Part shown: positions 1 to 8,237 of the stretch, in pieces
Layout: each line of letters opens with the position of its first letter
How positions within the stretch are numbered: the first letter of the stretch is position 1
From: Streptomyces sp. AP-93
GTDB taxonomy: Bacteria; Actinomycetota; Actinomycetes; Streptomycetales; Streptomycetaceae
Direction: 5' to 3'
Assembly: GCF_022808175.1 (NCBI RefSeq)
Contig: NZ_JALGBX010000008.1
Coordinates: forward strand, 186,001-250,000
Length of the DNA: 64,000 nt
Notes under the pieces: model-generated
Seen by the model: only the letters and a program-made list of their open reading frames with translations
What the model was told of the DNA's origin: nothing
Database searches by the model: none
Translations under genes and position numbers: made by a program

Positions 1-477
1 CGCGCCGAAGGACATCCCGGTGGCCAGCGCGAGGTAGGGGACGCCGACGGCGTAGACGACCGCGGAGCCCAGCACCATCGTGCCCGCCGTACGAAGGACC
101 GAGCGGTCGGCGCCGCGCCGCGCGAGGGCGCCCACGACGGTGGAGGCCAGGAGCATGCCGAGGACGTAGCCGAAGGTCGCGCCGCCCGCGCCGGAGGAGC
201 CGCCCGCGAACCACGGCACGCCGGCCATGCCGACCAGGGTGTAGAGGGCCAGGGAGAGGAAGCCGCGGCCGGCGCCCAGCGCGGTGCCCACGAGCAGCGC
301 GGCGAAGGTCTGCCCGGTGATCGGGGCGGCCAGGCCGTCGACGTGCACGGCGATCTGCGCGGCCAGGCCGGTGAGCGCGGCTCCGCCGGCCACGAGCGCG
401 ATGTCGCGGACGCGGCTCGCGGGCAGCAGGTCGGCGAGGACGGCGCCGGGCCGGAAGGAGACGGAAGCAGTGCTCAT
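1..477 (-). CDS. bioY: BioY-family biotin transporter (3' end beyond window)
   Basis: Membrane substrate-binding (S) component for biotin uptake, normally working with an energy-coupling-factor module or alone. The start ATG is on the minus strand at 475-477, with GGAG shortly upstream of it. The protein begins MSTASVSFRPGAVLADLL and runs into several hydrophobic, Gly/Ala-rich segments, including the BioY-like stretch AAPITGQTFAALLVGTALGA around residues 48-67 and a Gly-rich loop near FAGGSSGAGGATFGYVLGM. About 159 codons are present and the C-terminus lies outside the window, so the link to any ATPase/EcfT genes cannot be seen. The family call rests on the recognisable loops. Another ECF S-component is a less likely reading. 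Confidence 0.85.
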   Translation of the reverse strand, partial: MSTASVSFRPGAVLADLLPASRVRDIALVAGGAALTGLAAQIAVHVDGLAAPITGQTFAALLVGTALGAGRGFLSLALYTLVGMAGVPWFAGGSSGAGGATFGYVLGMLLASTVVGALARRGADRSVLRTAGTMVLGSAVVYAVGVPYLALATGMSFGA

Positions 478-679
478 CGGGGACTCCGCGGGAGGTGGGG
501 GAAGCAGGGACGATCACCGACGTTAGTCCCGGCTCCGGGGCCGCATCAGGGTGGCCCGGGACAAAGCCGTACTCCCCGGTTTGGTGGGGACTGCACAAAG
601 ACCCCGCTCGGCGCCCGAGTTGCAGTGATCCGCATCACGGGCAATGAACGATGACACGTCCGTTTTGCGCGGATGGGCG

Positions 680-701
680 CTCTCCGGAGAGACTGTAGGG
701 T
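680..701 (+). promoter_or_regulatory. Palindrome and probable -10 box upstream of the permease
   Basis: A perfect 12-bp palindrome CTCTCCGGAGAG (680-691) is followed at 696-701 by TAGGGT, close to the streptomycete -10 consensus. They lie about 60 bp before the permease start at 764. No convincing -35 box is visible. Either a promoter with an overlapping operator or chance; moderate-to-low certainty. Confidence 0.35.
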
Positions 702-763
702 CCCTCCAACTGCCGCGGAACCCCCATCGCCCGCCAGGCCATCAGAGAGTACGAGCACCCCTC

Positions 764-2170
764 ATGCGCGACCTGCCGTCCGCCCCTCCCGGCACCACGG
801 ACGAGTTCCCACCGGAGCCCCTGAGCCACAGCCTCAAACAGCGCCACCTGACCATGCTGGGCCTCGGCGGCGTGATCGGCGCCGGGCTGTTCGTCGGCTC
901 CGGCGCCGGCATCACCATCGCCGGTCCCGCGATCATCTGCTCGTACCTGCTCGCGGGCATCCTCGCGATGCTGGTGATGCGGGCGCTCGGCGAGATGTCG
1001 GCGGCGATGCCCGCCTCCGGCTCCTTCTCCGTCTACGCGGAGAAGGCGCTCGGCCGCTGGGCCGGCTTCTCGGCCGGCTGGCTGTACTGGTTCCTGCTGG
1101 TCGTGGTGCTGGCCGTGGAGGCGACCGCCGCGGCGAAGATCGCGAACGACTGGCTGCCCTCGGTGGACCAGTGGGTCTGGGTGCTCCTCTTCATGGTGGT
1201 CTTCACCGTGAGCAACCTGGCGGCCGTGCGGAACTTCGGCGAGTTCGAGTTCTGGTTCGCCGCCCTCAAGGTCGGCGCGATCGTGCTGTTCCTGATCCTC
1301 GGCACGCTCGCCGTCTTCGGCCTGCTCCCCGATACGAACCCGGTCGGCATGGCCAACCTGACCGGCCAGGGCGGCTTCTTCCCGAACGGTGCGAGCGGCG
1401 TGGTCGCCGGCATGCTGGCCGTCGTCTTCGCCTTCGGCGGCCTGGAGGTCGTCACCATCGCGGCCGCCGAGTCGGACGACCCGGCCAGGTCCGTGTCCCG
1501 CGCGGTGCGCAGCGCCGTGTGGCGCATCCTCTTCTTCTACGTCGGCTCGATGCTGGTCATCGTGACCCTGCTGCCGTGGGACTCGCTGACGCCGGGCCAG
1601 AGTCCGTACGTGGCCGTCCTCGACTCGATCGGCATCGCGCACGCCGGCCAGATCATGGACGTCGTCATCTTCGTGGCCCTGCTGTCGGCACTCAACGCGA
1701 ACCTGTACGGGTCCTCGCGCATGGTGTTCTCGCTGGCGGAGCGGGGCGAGGCGCCGAAGTCCCTGCTGCAGGTGTCGGGCGGCGGGGTGCCGCGCCGGGC
1801 GGTCTTCGCGTCGGTGGCCTTCGGGTTCGTCTCGGTGGTGCTGAACCTGCTGTGGCCGGACACCATCTTCCTCTACATGCTCAACGCGGTCGGCGCGGTG
1901 CTGATCTTCGTGTGGGCCCTGATCGCGGTCTCGCAGCTGAAGTTGCGCGCGAAGATCGAGCGGGACATGCCGGAGCGGCTGATGCTGCCGATGTGGCTGT
2001 TCCCGTACGCGACGTGGGCGGCGCTGATCATGATGGCCACGGTGCTGGTCCTGATGCTGTTCGACGATTCGGCGCGGCCGCAGCTGCTGTGGTCCACGGG
2101 GGCCGCGGCCGCCGTGCTGGTGGTGGCGTGGATCCGGGAGCTCCGGGAGAAGCGGGCCGTCCGGCCCTGA
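764..2170 (+). CDS. Amino acid permease (GABA-permease-like, APC superfamily)
   Basis: Integral membrane amino acid/proton symporter of the AAT group. The start at 764 (MRDLPSAPP) is chosen because the conserved core begins soon after it; the frame stays open upstream, but that extension is not conserved-looking. Residues 25-50 hold the family signature (LGLGGVIGAGLFVGSG), followed by about twelve hydrophobic segments and the loop GEMSAAMPASGSFSVYAEKA typical of AAT permeases. Length, 468 residues, is normal. It stands alone, between a divergent bioY and a degenerate paralogue at 2624-3622 that shares its C-terminal two thirds. Substrate cannot be read from sequence; GABA, aromatic or cationic amino acids are all possible. 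Confidence 0.88.
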   Translation: MRDLPSAPPGTTDEFPPEPLSHSLKQRHLTMLGLGGVIGAGLFVGSGAGITIAGPAIICSYLLAGILAMLVMRALGEMSAAMPASGSFSVYAEKALGRWAGFSAGWLYWFLLVVVLAVEATAAAKIANDWLPSVDQWVWVLLFMVVFTVSNLAAVRNFGEFEFWFAALKVGAIVLFLILGTLAVFGLLPDTNPVGMANLTGQGGFFPNGASGVVAGMLAVVFAFGGLEVVTIAAAESDDPARSVSRAVRSAVWRILFFYVGSMLVIVTLLPWDSLTPGQSPYVAVLDSIGIAHAGQIMDVVIFVALLSALNANLYGSSRMVFSLAERGEAPKSLLQVSGGGVPRRAVFASVAFGFVSVVLNLLWPDTIFLYMLNAVGAVLIFVWALIAVSQLKLRAKIERDMPERLMLPMWLFPYATWAALIMMATVLVLMLFDDSARPQLLWSTGAAAAVLVVAWIRELREKRAVRP

Positions 2171-2180
2171 CCCGCATGTA

Positions 2181-2214
2181 GAGCAGGCCCGGGACCTTCA
2201 CCCCGGGCCTGCTC
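2181..2214 (+). terminator. Hairpin terminator after the permease
   Basis: GAGCAGGCCCGGG (2181-2193) pairs perfectly with CCCGGGCCTGCTC (2202-2214) across an 8-nt loop, ten bases after the permease stop. Followed by a short ATTTG stretch. Confidence 0.85.
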
Positions 2215-2623
2215 CATTTGTTCGGGTGCCAGGCCGTCGGGCTGGTTCCCGGGCACCGTTCCTGATCAGTGAGCAGGCATGAGCCCTGACTCACTGGCAC
2301 GTCCCGAACGGTCTTGGGCGCACTGGGTTCCGGCTTTCGCGGCCCGGTCGGCGACACGCATCATGTGCGTGGTCCGTTCCGGGAGGTCCGGTTCCCTCAC
2401 GACCTGGCCAAGTGGACACGGCCAAAGGCGGCGGGGAGGCCCTGAACCATCACTCCGGTGGAGCAGGGGCCCCGCACGCTGGCACCGCACCCGGCGTCCC
2501 AGATCGCACCAGCGACGCTACCCGGCCGAACACCACCCACCGCAAGCCGCTAACCCGACAACCACCCAATCGAGCTAACGCGCACCTGCTCGCACTCCCC
2601 TGCGAGCAGTTCGCAACCCCTCG
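2215..2623. other. Gene-free junction segment upstream of the truncated permease
   Basis: Some 400 bp without a convincing gene. Open frames here lack family-like composition and good ribosome sites. The last 100 bp, rich in AC runs, are lower in GC than the surroundings. A perfect 9-bp hairpin (CTGCTCGCA at 2586-2594 with TGCGAGCAG at 2601-2609) sits 15 bp before permease homology resumes. The segment looks like the scar of a deletion or insertion that removed the 5' end of the next gene. Origin unknown. Confidence 0.5.
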
Positions 2624-3622
2624 TGGATGTGGGTGCTGGTCTTCATGGCGATGTTCTGCGGCTCCAACCTGGCCGCCGTCTCCCACTTCGGCGAGTTCGA
2701 GTTCTGGTTCGCCGCCCTGAAGATCGGTGCGATCGGCCTCTTCCTGGGCCTGGGCGTGCTGGCCGTCCTGGGCGTGCTGCCCGGCACGTCCTCCCCCGGC
2801 ACCGCCAACCTGCTCCACGACGGCGGCTTCCTGCCGAACGGCGTGGACGGGCTGCTGGTCGGCCTGCTCGCCTCCGTGGTCGCGTACGGCGGGCTGGAGA
2901 CGGTGACCATCGCGGCCGCCGAGTCCGACAACCCGGTCCGGGGCGTCGCCAAGGCCGTGAAGACCACCATGTGGCGTATCGCAATCGTCTACGTCGGCTC
3001 GATGCTGGTCATCGTCACGCTGCTGCCGTGGAACGACCCGGCGGTCACCACCGAGGGCCCGTACGCGGCCACCCTGGACCACCTGGGCATCCCGCACGCC
3101 GGCCAGGTCATGAACGTGGTCATCCTGATCGCCCTGCTGTCCGCGATGAACGCGAACATCTACGGCTCCTCCCGCATGGCCTACTCCCTGGTCTCCCGCG
3201 GCCAGGGCCCCAAGGCGCTGGGCAAGGTCACCGGCCGGGTGCCGCGCCGGGCGGTGCTCGCCTCCTCCGGCTTCGGTTTCGTCACCGTGCTGCTGTCGTA
3301 CTGGTACCCGGACACCCTCTTCGCCTGGCTGCTGAACATGGTCGGCGGGGTCATCCTCGTCGTCTGGGGCTTCATCGCCGTCTCGCAGTTCGTGCTGCGG
3401 CGCCGCACGGAGCGCGAGGCCCCCGAGAAGCTGGTCGTGAAGATGTGGGGCTTCCCGTATCTGACCTGGGTCGCGCTCGCCGGACTCGCCGGGGTCCTGG
3501 TCCTGATGGCGATGGGCGAGGACACCCGGATCCAGCTCGTCTTCACCGGCGGCCTGACGGTGGCCCTGGCCGCCACCGGTTACGTCCTCCAGCGCCGGGC
3601 GGCGGCGCGCGAAGCCGCGTAG
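2624..3622 (+). pseudogene. N-terminally truncated amino acid permease
   Basis: The frame aligns with the preceding permease from about its residue 137 onward: shared blocks include GEFEFWFAALK, ETVTIAAAESD, YVGSMLVIVTLLPW and NANIYGSSRM. The first ~136 residues, with the AAT signature and the first membrane helices, are absent. Homology begins abruptly at about 2624, with no ribosome-binding site before the first ATG at 2627. The remaining frame is open to a proper stop and its codon use is normal, so the loss may be recent. A functional half-transporter seems unlikely because helices 1 and 3 line the substrate site in APC transporters. Assembly error is the main alternative. Confidence 0.8.
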
Positions 3623-3640
3623 CACTGCGCCGAACTGAGG

Positions 3641-3686
3641 CGCCGAAGGCCGGACTCATGCGATCGCATGGGCCCGGTCTTCGGCG
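3641..3686 (+). terminator. Long inverted repeat/terminator
   Basis: CGCCGAAGgCCGG (3641-3653) pairs with CCGGtCTTCGGCG (3674-3686). The centre of the loop carries a second palindrome, CATGCGATCGCATG. It ends 120 bp before sodF and probably terminates readthrough from the permease remnant. Confidence 0.75.
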
Positions 3687-3753
3687 TTCCCGAGGTCCGC
3701 CCAAGTGAGGTGACCCTTATGAGAGTCGAGGAATAGATACTGCTAGCGTGCAG

Positions 3754-3770
3754 TTGCGCATTGATTGCAA
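3754..3770 (+). promoter_or_regulatory. Nur-type nickel operator of the Fe-SOD gene
   Basis: TTGCGC-N5-TTGCAA (3754-3759, 3765-3770) matches the published Streptomyces Nur box arrangement tTGCaa-N5-ttGCAA in ten of twelve positions. It lies 36 bp upstream of the SOD start, just downstream of the -10-like TAGCGT at 3744-3749, where a bound Fur-family repressor would block transcription. In S. coelicolor, Ni-loaded Nur represses sodF so that Ni-SOD replaces Fe-SOD. The position and match make the same control likely here. Confidence 0.75.
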
Positions 3771-3806
3771 TAAGCAGTTGGCACGCCGAGGGGACCGGAT
3801 ACACGC

Positions 3807-4463
3807 ATGGCCATTTACACGCTTCCTGAGCTTCCTTACGACTACGCGGCTCTCGAGCCGGTGATCAACCCGCAGATCATCGAGCTGCACCACGACAAGC
3901 ACCACGCGGCCTACGTCACGGGCGCCAACAACACGCTGGAGCAGCTGGAGGAGGCGCGCGACAAGGAGAACTGGGGCGCGCTGAACGGCCTGGAGAAGAA
4001 CCTCGCGTTCCACCTCTCCGGCCACATCCTGCACAGCATCTACTGGCACAACATGGCCAGCCCGAAGACCGGCGAGGGCGGCGGCGAGCCCACGGCGGCC
4101 GACGGCCTGGGCGACCTCGCCGACGCGATCACCGAGTCCTTCGGCTCCTTCGCGAAGTTCAAGAAGCAGCTGACCTTCGCGTCGTCCGCGACCCAGGGCT
4201 CCGGCTGGGGCGTGCTCGCGTACGAGCCCGTCAGCGGCCGTCTGATCGTCGAGCAGATCTACGACCACCAGGGCAACGTCGGCGTGGCCAGCACCCCGGT
4301 CCTCGTGTTCGACGCCTGGGAGCACGCCTTCTACCTTCAGTACAAGAACCAGAAGGTGGACTTCATCGAGGCGATGTGGAACGTCGTCAACTGGCAGGAC
4401 GTGGCCAAGCGCTACGCCGACGCCAAGGCGAACACCCCGCTGCTGATCCCCGCCAAGGGCTGA
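3807..4463 (+). CDS. sodF: Iron(/manganese) superoxide dismutase
   Basis: Cytoplasmic enzyme that dismutates superoxide to O2 and H2O2. The 218 residues cover the whole Fe/Mn-SOD fold. Expected metal ligands are His28 (ELHHDKHH), His76 (LHSIYW), Asp169 and His173 (FDAWEHAFY). The start at 3807 gives the usual [14 protein letters not shown]-terminus. It is monocistronic, with a Nur-like box upstream and a strong terminator downstream, which favours the iron enzyme that streptomycetes make when nickel is scarce. Fe versus Mn preference is not certain from sequence. Ni-SOD (sodN) is not in this window. Confidence 0.95.
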   Translation: MAIYTLPELPYDYAALEPVINPQIIELHHDKHHAAYVTGANNTLEQLEEARDKENWGALNGLEKNLAFHLSGHILHSIYWHNMASPKTGEGGGEPTAADGLGDLADAITESFGSFAKFKKQLTFASSATQGSGWGVLAYEPVSGRLIVEQIYDHQGNVGVASTPVLVFDAWEHAFYLQYKNQKVDFIEAMWNVVNWQDVAKRYADAKANTPLLIPAKG

Positions 4464-4530
4464 TCGGCGCCACCCAAGCCCGTCCGCCTCGTGATCGTCT
4501 TCTCAACCTTCACTCGCGGGCGTGTCCACC

Positions 4531-4569
4531 AGAAGGCCCCCGCGAGGACATGACTCGCGGGGGCCTTCT
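4531..4569. terminator. Bidirectional terminator between sodF and a convergent gene
   Basis: A perfect 16-bp stem: AGAAGGCCCCCGCGAG (4531-4546) with CTCGCGGGGGCCTTCT (4554-4569) and a 7-nt loop. Located between sodF and the minus-strand DsbA-like gene, so it can serve both. Confidence 0.92.
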
Positions 4570-4610
4570 GCGTCCCCACAGGGGGACGTCAAGGGGGAAA
4601 CGGACCCCTG

Positions 4611-5258
4611 CTAGTCGAAGATCGGACCCTGCGTGCGGGTGCGCTTGATCTCGTAGAAGCCGGGGGTGGAGGCGACGAGCAGGGTGCCGTCCCAGAGGCG
4701 GGCCGCGGCCTCGCCGCGCGGGGCGGGGGTGACGACCGGACCGAAGAAGGCGACCTCTTCGCCGTCGGCGCCGGGCACGGAGATGACCGGGGTGCCGACC
4801 TCCTGGCCGACACGGTTGATGCCGTCGTTGTGGGAGTCGCGCAGGACCTCGTCGTACTCGTCGGAGTCCGCGTAGTGGATCAGCTCGGCGGGCAGGCCCA
4901 CCTCGTTCAGGGCGTCGGCGATCGCCTCGCGGGTCGGGCCCTGGTCCTCGTTGTGGAAGCGGGTGCCGAGGGCGGTGTAGAGCTTGCCGGTGACCTCGTC
5001 GCCGAACTTCTGCTGGGCGGCGACGACCACGCGCACGGGGGCCCAGCCCTTGGGGCCGAGCAGTTCGCGGTAGCGCTCGGGCAGTTCGTCGAGCTTGTTC
5101 TCGTTCAGGACCGCGAGGCTCATCACGTGCCAGCGGACCTCCACGTCACGGACCTTCTCGACCTCCAGCATCCAGCGGGACGTCATCCAGGCCCAGGGGC
5201 AGAGCGGGTCGAACCAGAAGTCGACAGCGGTCTTCTCGCGCACCTGGGTATCAGCCAT
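4611..5258 (-). CDS. DsbA-family protein, Rv2466c-like mycothiol-dependent nitroreductase
   Basis: Thioredoxin-fold cytoplasmic protein of 215 residues. The conserved opening VDFWFDPLCPWAWMTSRWML carries the active-site motif, but here it is CPWA: only the first Cys of the CPWC pair known in M. tuberculosis Rv2466c is present. The lone Cys would suit a monothiol mechanism with mycothiol. Later blocks (RFHNEDQG, GTPVISV, FFGPVV) fit the DsbA/HCCA-isomerase fold, including the cis-Pro. The start at 5258 (MADTQVREK) is preceded by a good GAGGAGAG site; the frame extends upstream to 5315 without one. Actinobacterial family, usually linked to thiol-redox defence. The exact reaction is inferred. 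Confidence 0.78.
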   Translation of the reverse strand: MADTQVREKTAVDFWFDPLCPWAWMTSRWMLEVEKVRDVEVRWHVMSLAVLNENKLDELPERYRELLGPKGWAPVRVVVAAQQKFGDEVTGKLYTALGTRFHNEDQGPTREAIADALNEVGLPAELIHYADSDEYDEVLRDSHNDGINRVGQEVGTPVISVPGADGEEVAFFGPVVTPAPRGEAAARLWDGTLLVASTPGFYEIKRTRTQGPIFD

Positions 5259-5368
5259 GTCTCTCCTCAGATCGGAACGTTCCTCCCTGCCCAACCGCTC
5301 CGACCGCACACGCATTCCCCCGTGGGAGGATTCGGTCAGGTATCGCGATCACGCACGAAGGAGTGCAC

Positions 5369-7924
5369 GTGCCCGGAGAGAATCTGTCCCGTGACGAGGC
5401 CCGCGAGCGGGCCGAGCTGCTGTCCGTCGACGGGTACGAGGTGGTCCTCGACTTGAGGTCCGCGGTGGACGAGGCCGAACCGGCCGAAGGCCCAAGGACC
5501 TTCCGCTCGGTGACCACCGTCCGCTTCCGCGCCGCCGCACCGGGAGCCGCGAGCTTCGCGGACCTCATCGCGCCCTCGGTGAACAGCGTGACCCTCAACG
5601 GGCGCGAGCTGGACCCGGCCGTCGTCTTCGACGGTGCGCGGATCGCCCTGGACGGGCTGGCCTCCGAGAACGTGCTCGTGGTCGACGCCGACTGCGCGTA
5701 CAGCCGGACCGGCGAGGGCATGCACCGCTTCGTGGACCCGGAGGACGGCGAGGTCTACCTCTACACCCAGTACGAGCCGGCCGACGCCCGGCGGGTGTAC
5801 GCGAACTTCGAGCAGCCCGACCTCAAGGCCCCGTACCGCTTCGAGGTGACCGCGCCCGAGGGGTGGCAGGTCTGGAGCAACGGAGCGGAGGAGTCCCGCG
5901 AGGGGCAGACCCGGCGCTTCGCCGAGACCGCGCCCATCTCCACGTACATCACCTGCGTGGTGGCGGGGCCGTACCACTACGTCACGGACTCCTACACGCG
6001 CGGGGACCTGACGATCCCGCTCGGCGCGATGTGCCGCAAGGGGCTCGCGAAGCACTTCGACGCGGACGAGATCTTCCTCACGACGAAGCAGGGCTTCGAC
6101 CTCTTCAACGAGATCTTCGACTACCCGTACCCCTTCGGGAAGTACGACCAGGCCTTCGTGCCGGAGTACAACCTGGGTGCGATGGAGAACCCGGGGATGG
6201 TGACCTTCCGGGAGGAGTACATCTTCCGCGGGAAGGTCACGCAGGCCTCGTACGAGCGGCGCTCGAACACGATCCTGCACGAGATGGCGCACATGTGGTT
6301 CGGTGACCTGGTCACCATGAAGTGGTGGGACGACCTGTGGCTGAAGGAGTCCTTCGCGGACTTCATGGGCTCCTTCGCGCTGGTCGAGGCCACCCGCTTC
6401 GACCAGGCGTGGGTCACCTTCGCCAACAGCCGCAAGGCGTGGGCCTACCGGGCCGACCAGCTGCCGTCCACGCACCCGGTCACGGCCGACATCCGTGACC
6501 TGGAGGACGCGAAGCTGAACTTCGACGGCATCACCTACGCCAAGGGCGCGGCGGTGCTCAAGCAGCTCGTGGCGTACGTCGGACGGGACGCCTTCCTGGA
6601 GGGCGCGCGGCGCTACTTCAAGGCGAACGCCTACGGGAACACCACCCTGGACGACCTGCTGTCGGTGCTCGCGGAGGTGTCCGGGCGGGACATGGCCGAG
6701 TGGTCTCGGGCCTGGCTCCAGACGGCCGGCGTGAACGCGCTGACCCCGGTGGTGACCTGCGACGCGGGCGGCCGGGTGACCGAGCTGGCGGTGGTCCAGG
6801 ACGGCGACGAGCTGCGCCCGCACCGGGTCGCGGTGGGCCTGTACCGGCTGGACCCGGACGGCGCGCTGGTGCGCTACGCGCGGGCCGAGGCGGACGTCGC
6901 GGGGGCCCGGACGGTCGTCGGCGAGCTGGCGGGGCAGGAGAAGCCCGCACTGGTGCTCGTCAACGACGAGGACCTGACGTACTGCAAGATCCGCTTCGAC
7001 GAGGCATCGCTGGCCGCGCTGCGCTCGCACCTGGGCTCGGTGGCGGACCCGCTGAGCCGCGCGCTGTGCTGGTCGGCGCTGTGGAACCTGACGCGCGACG
7101 GGCTGATGCCGGCGCGGGACTTCGTCTCGCTCCTACTGGCCCACGCCGGCCGGGAGACGGACGTCGGCGTCCTGCAGATGCTGCACGCGCAGGCGCTGAC
7201 CGCGGTCACCCACTACGCGGCGCCCGACTGGCGGGAGCAGGGCGGCAAGGTGCTGGCGGCGTGTGCGCTGCAGGAACTGCGGTTCGCGGAGCCGGGGTCG
7301 GAGCACCAGCTCACCTGGGCCCGCTTCTTCGCGGCGGGCGCGGCGACCGAAGGCGACTTCCAGCTGCTGCTGGGGCTGCTGGAGGGGTCGGCGCGGATCG
7401 ACGGGCTGGAGATCGACCAGGAGCTGCGCTGGGACTTCCTGCTGCCGCTGGCCGCGCACGGGGCGATCGGCGAGGAGGTCCTCGCGGCCGAACTGGCGCG
7501 GGACGACACGGCGTCGGGCAAGCGGCACCAGGTGCGGTGCCTGGCGGCGCGGCCGTCGGAGGCGGTCAAGGACCAGGCGTGGGTCGCGGTGGTGGAGTCG
7601 GACACGCTGTCGAACGCGCTGGTCGAGGCGACGATCGCGGGGATGCAGCAGTCTTCGCAGCGGGGGTTGCTCGCGCCGTACACCGGCCGCTACTTCGACG
7701 TCATCGCGCGGATCTGGGCCGACCGGTCGATCCAGATCGGCATGGACGTGGTGCGGGGGCTGTACCCGTCGCTCCAGGACTCCCAGGCGACGCTGGACGC
7801 CACTGACGCGTGGCTGGCGGAGCATGCGGATGCGGCGCCCGCGCTGCGGCGGCTGGTCCTTGAGGCGCGGGACGACCTGGCCCGTGCGCTGCGCGCGCAG
7901 GCCTGCGACGCGGCGGCGGGCTAG
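5369..7924 (+). CDS. pepN: Aminopeptidase N (copy 1)
   Basis: M1-family zinc metalloprotease that removes N-terminal residues from peptides in the cytoplasm. The 851-residue protein has the substrate-anchoring motif GAMEN, the zinc motif HEMAH at residues 304-308 and the third ligand Glu327 in LKESFADF, followed by the helical ERAP1-like C-terminal half. GTG at 5369 is chosen because AAGGAG at 5358-5363 sits at proper distance and the same VPGxNL start occurs in the second copy at 19783; a GTG at 5363 overlaps the ribosome site. Divergent from the DsbA-like gene. A long intergenic inverted repeat follows it. S. lividans PepN is the family reference. Confidence 0.95.
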   Translation: MPGENLSRDEARERAELLSVDGYEVVLDLRSAVDEAEPAEGPRTFRSVTTVRFRAAAPGAASFADLIAPSVNSVTLNGRELDPAVVFDGARIALDGLASENVLVVDADCAYSRTGEGMHRFVDPEDGEVYLYTQYEPADARRVYANFEQPDLKAPYRFEVTAPEGWQVWSNGAEESREGQTRRFAETAPISTYITCVVAGPYHYVTDSYTRGDLTIPLGAMCRKGLAKHFDADEIFLTTKQGFDLFNEIFDYPYPFGKYDQAFVPEYNLGAMENPGMVTFREEYIFRGKVTQASYERRSNTILHEMAHMWFGDLVTMKWWDDLWLKESFADFMGSFALVEATRFDQAWVTFANSRKAWAYRADQLPSTHPVTADIRDLEDAKLNFDGITYAKGAAVLKQLVAYVGRDAFLEGARRYFKANAYGNTTLDDLLSVLAEVSGRDMAEWSRAWLQTAGVNALTPVVTCDAGGRVTELAVVQDGDELRPHRVAVGLYRLDPDGALVRYARAEADVAGARTVVGELAGQEKPALVLVNDEDLTYCKIRFDEASLAALRSHLGSVADPLSRALCWSALWNLTRDGLMPARDFVSLLLAHAGRETDVGVLQMLHAQALTAVTHYAAPDWREQGGKVLAACALQELRFAEPGSEHQLTWARFFAAGAATEGDFQLLLGLLEGSARIDGLEIDQELRWDFLLPLAAHGAIGEEVLAAELARDDTASGKRHQVRCLAARPSEAVKDQAWVAVVESDTLSNALVEATIAGMQQSSQRGLLAPYTGRYFDVIARIWADRSIQIGMDVVRGLYPSLQDSQATLDATDAWLAEHADAAPALRRLVLEARDDLARALRAQACDAAAG

Positions 7925-8112
7925 CCCTGCGGGGCTGTCCCCTACCCGCCCTTCCCCCGTTCCCTGGGCTCCGCCCAGACCCGCGCCTCAAACGCCGGCG
8001 AGGCTGGATTTGGCCGGGGTCGGTCCGCGCCTGAACGCCGGGGGGCTGGAAATCCAGCCCCGCCGGCGTTTGAGGCGCGGGGGCTGGGGCGGAGCCCCAG
8101 GAGGCGGCGCCC
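7925..8112. repeat. Intergenic inverted repeat, copy A
   Basis: Core arms of about 30 bp (7981-8011 and 8050-8080) around CGCCTCAAACGCCGGCG and its complement, with outer arms around GGGCTCCGCCC / GGGCGGAGCCC. The same unit recurs at 22375-22580 and 32317-32532. It can fold into a long hairpin and may end the pepN transcript. No coding content. Confidence 0.85.
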
Positions 8113-8237
8113 GGCCCGGTCGTCAGCGCAGCCCATCGGCAGTCGAACGTCCGTACTTTAGCCCCGGCTTGTCCCGATTTGCCGACGGATGTGTAACAGG
8201 GGTTAGCGAGGCCATGGCCTGAGGGAATCTCAGCGTC

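Noticed and set aside
2279..2578. Short open frames between the two permease genes
   Set aside because: No ribosome site, Arg/Pro/Ser-rich shadow-like translation and no recognisable family.
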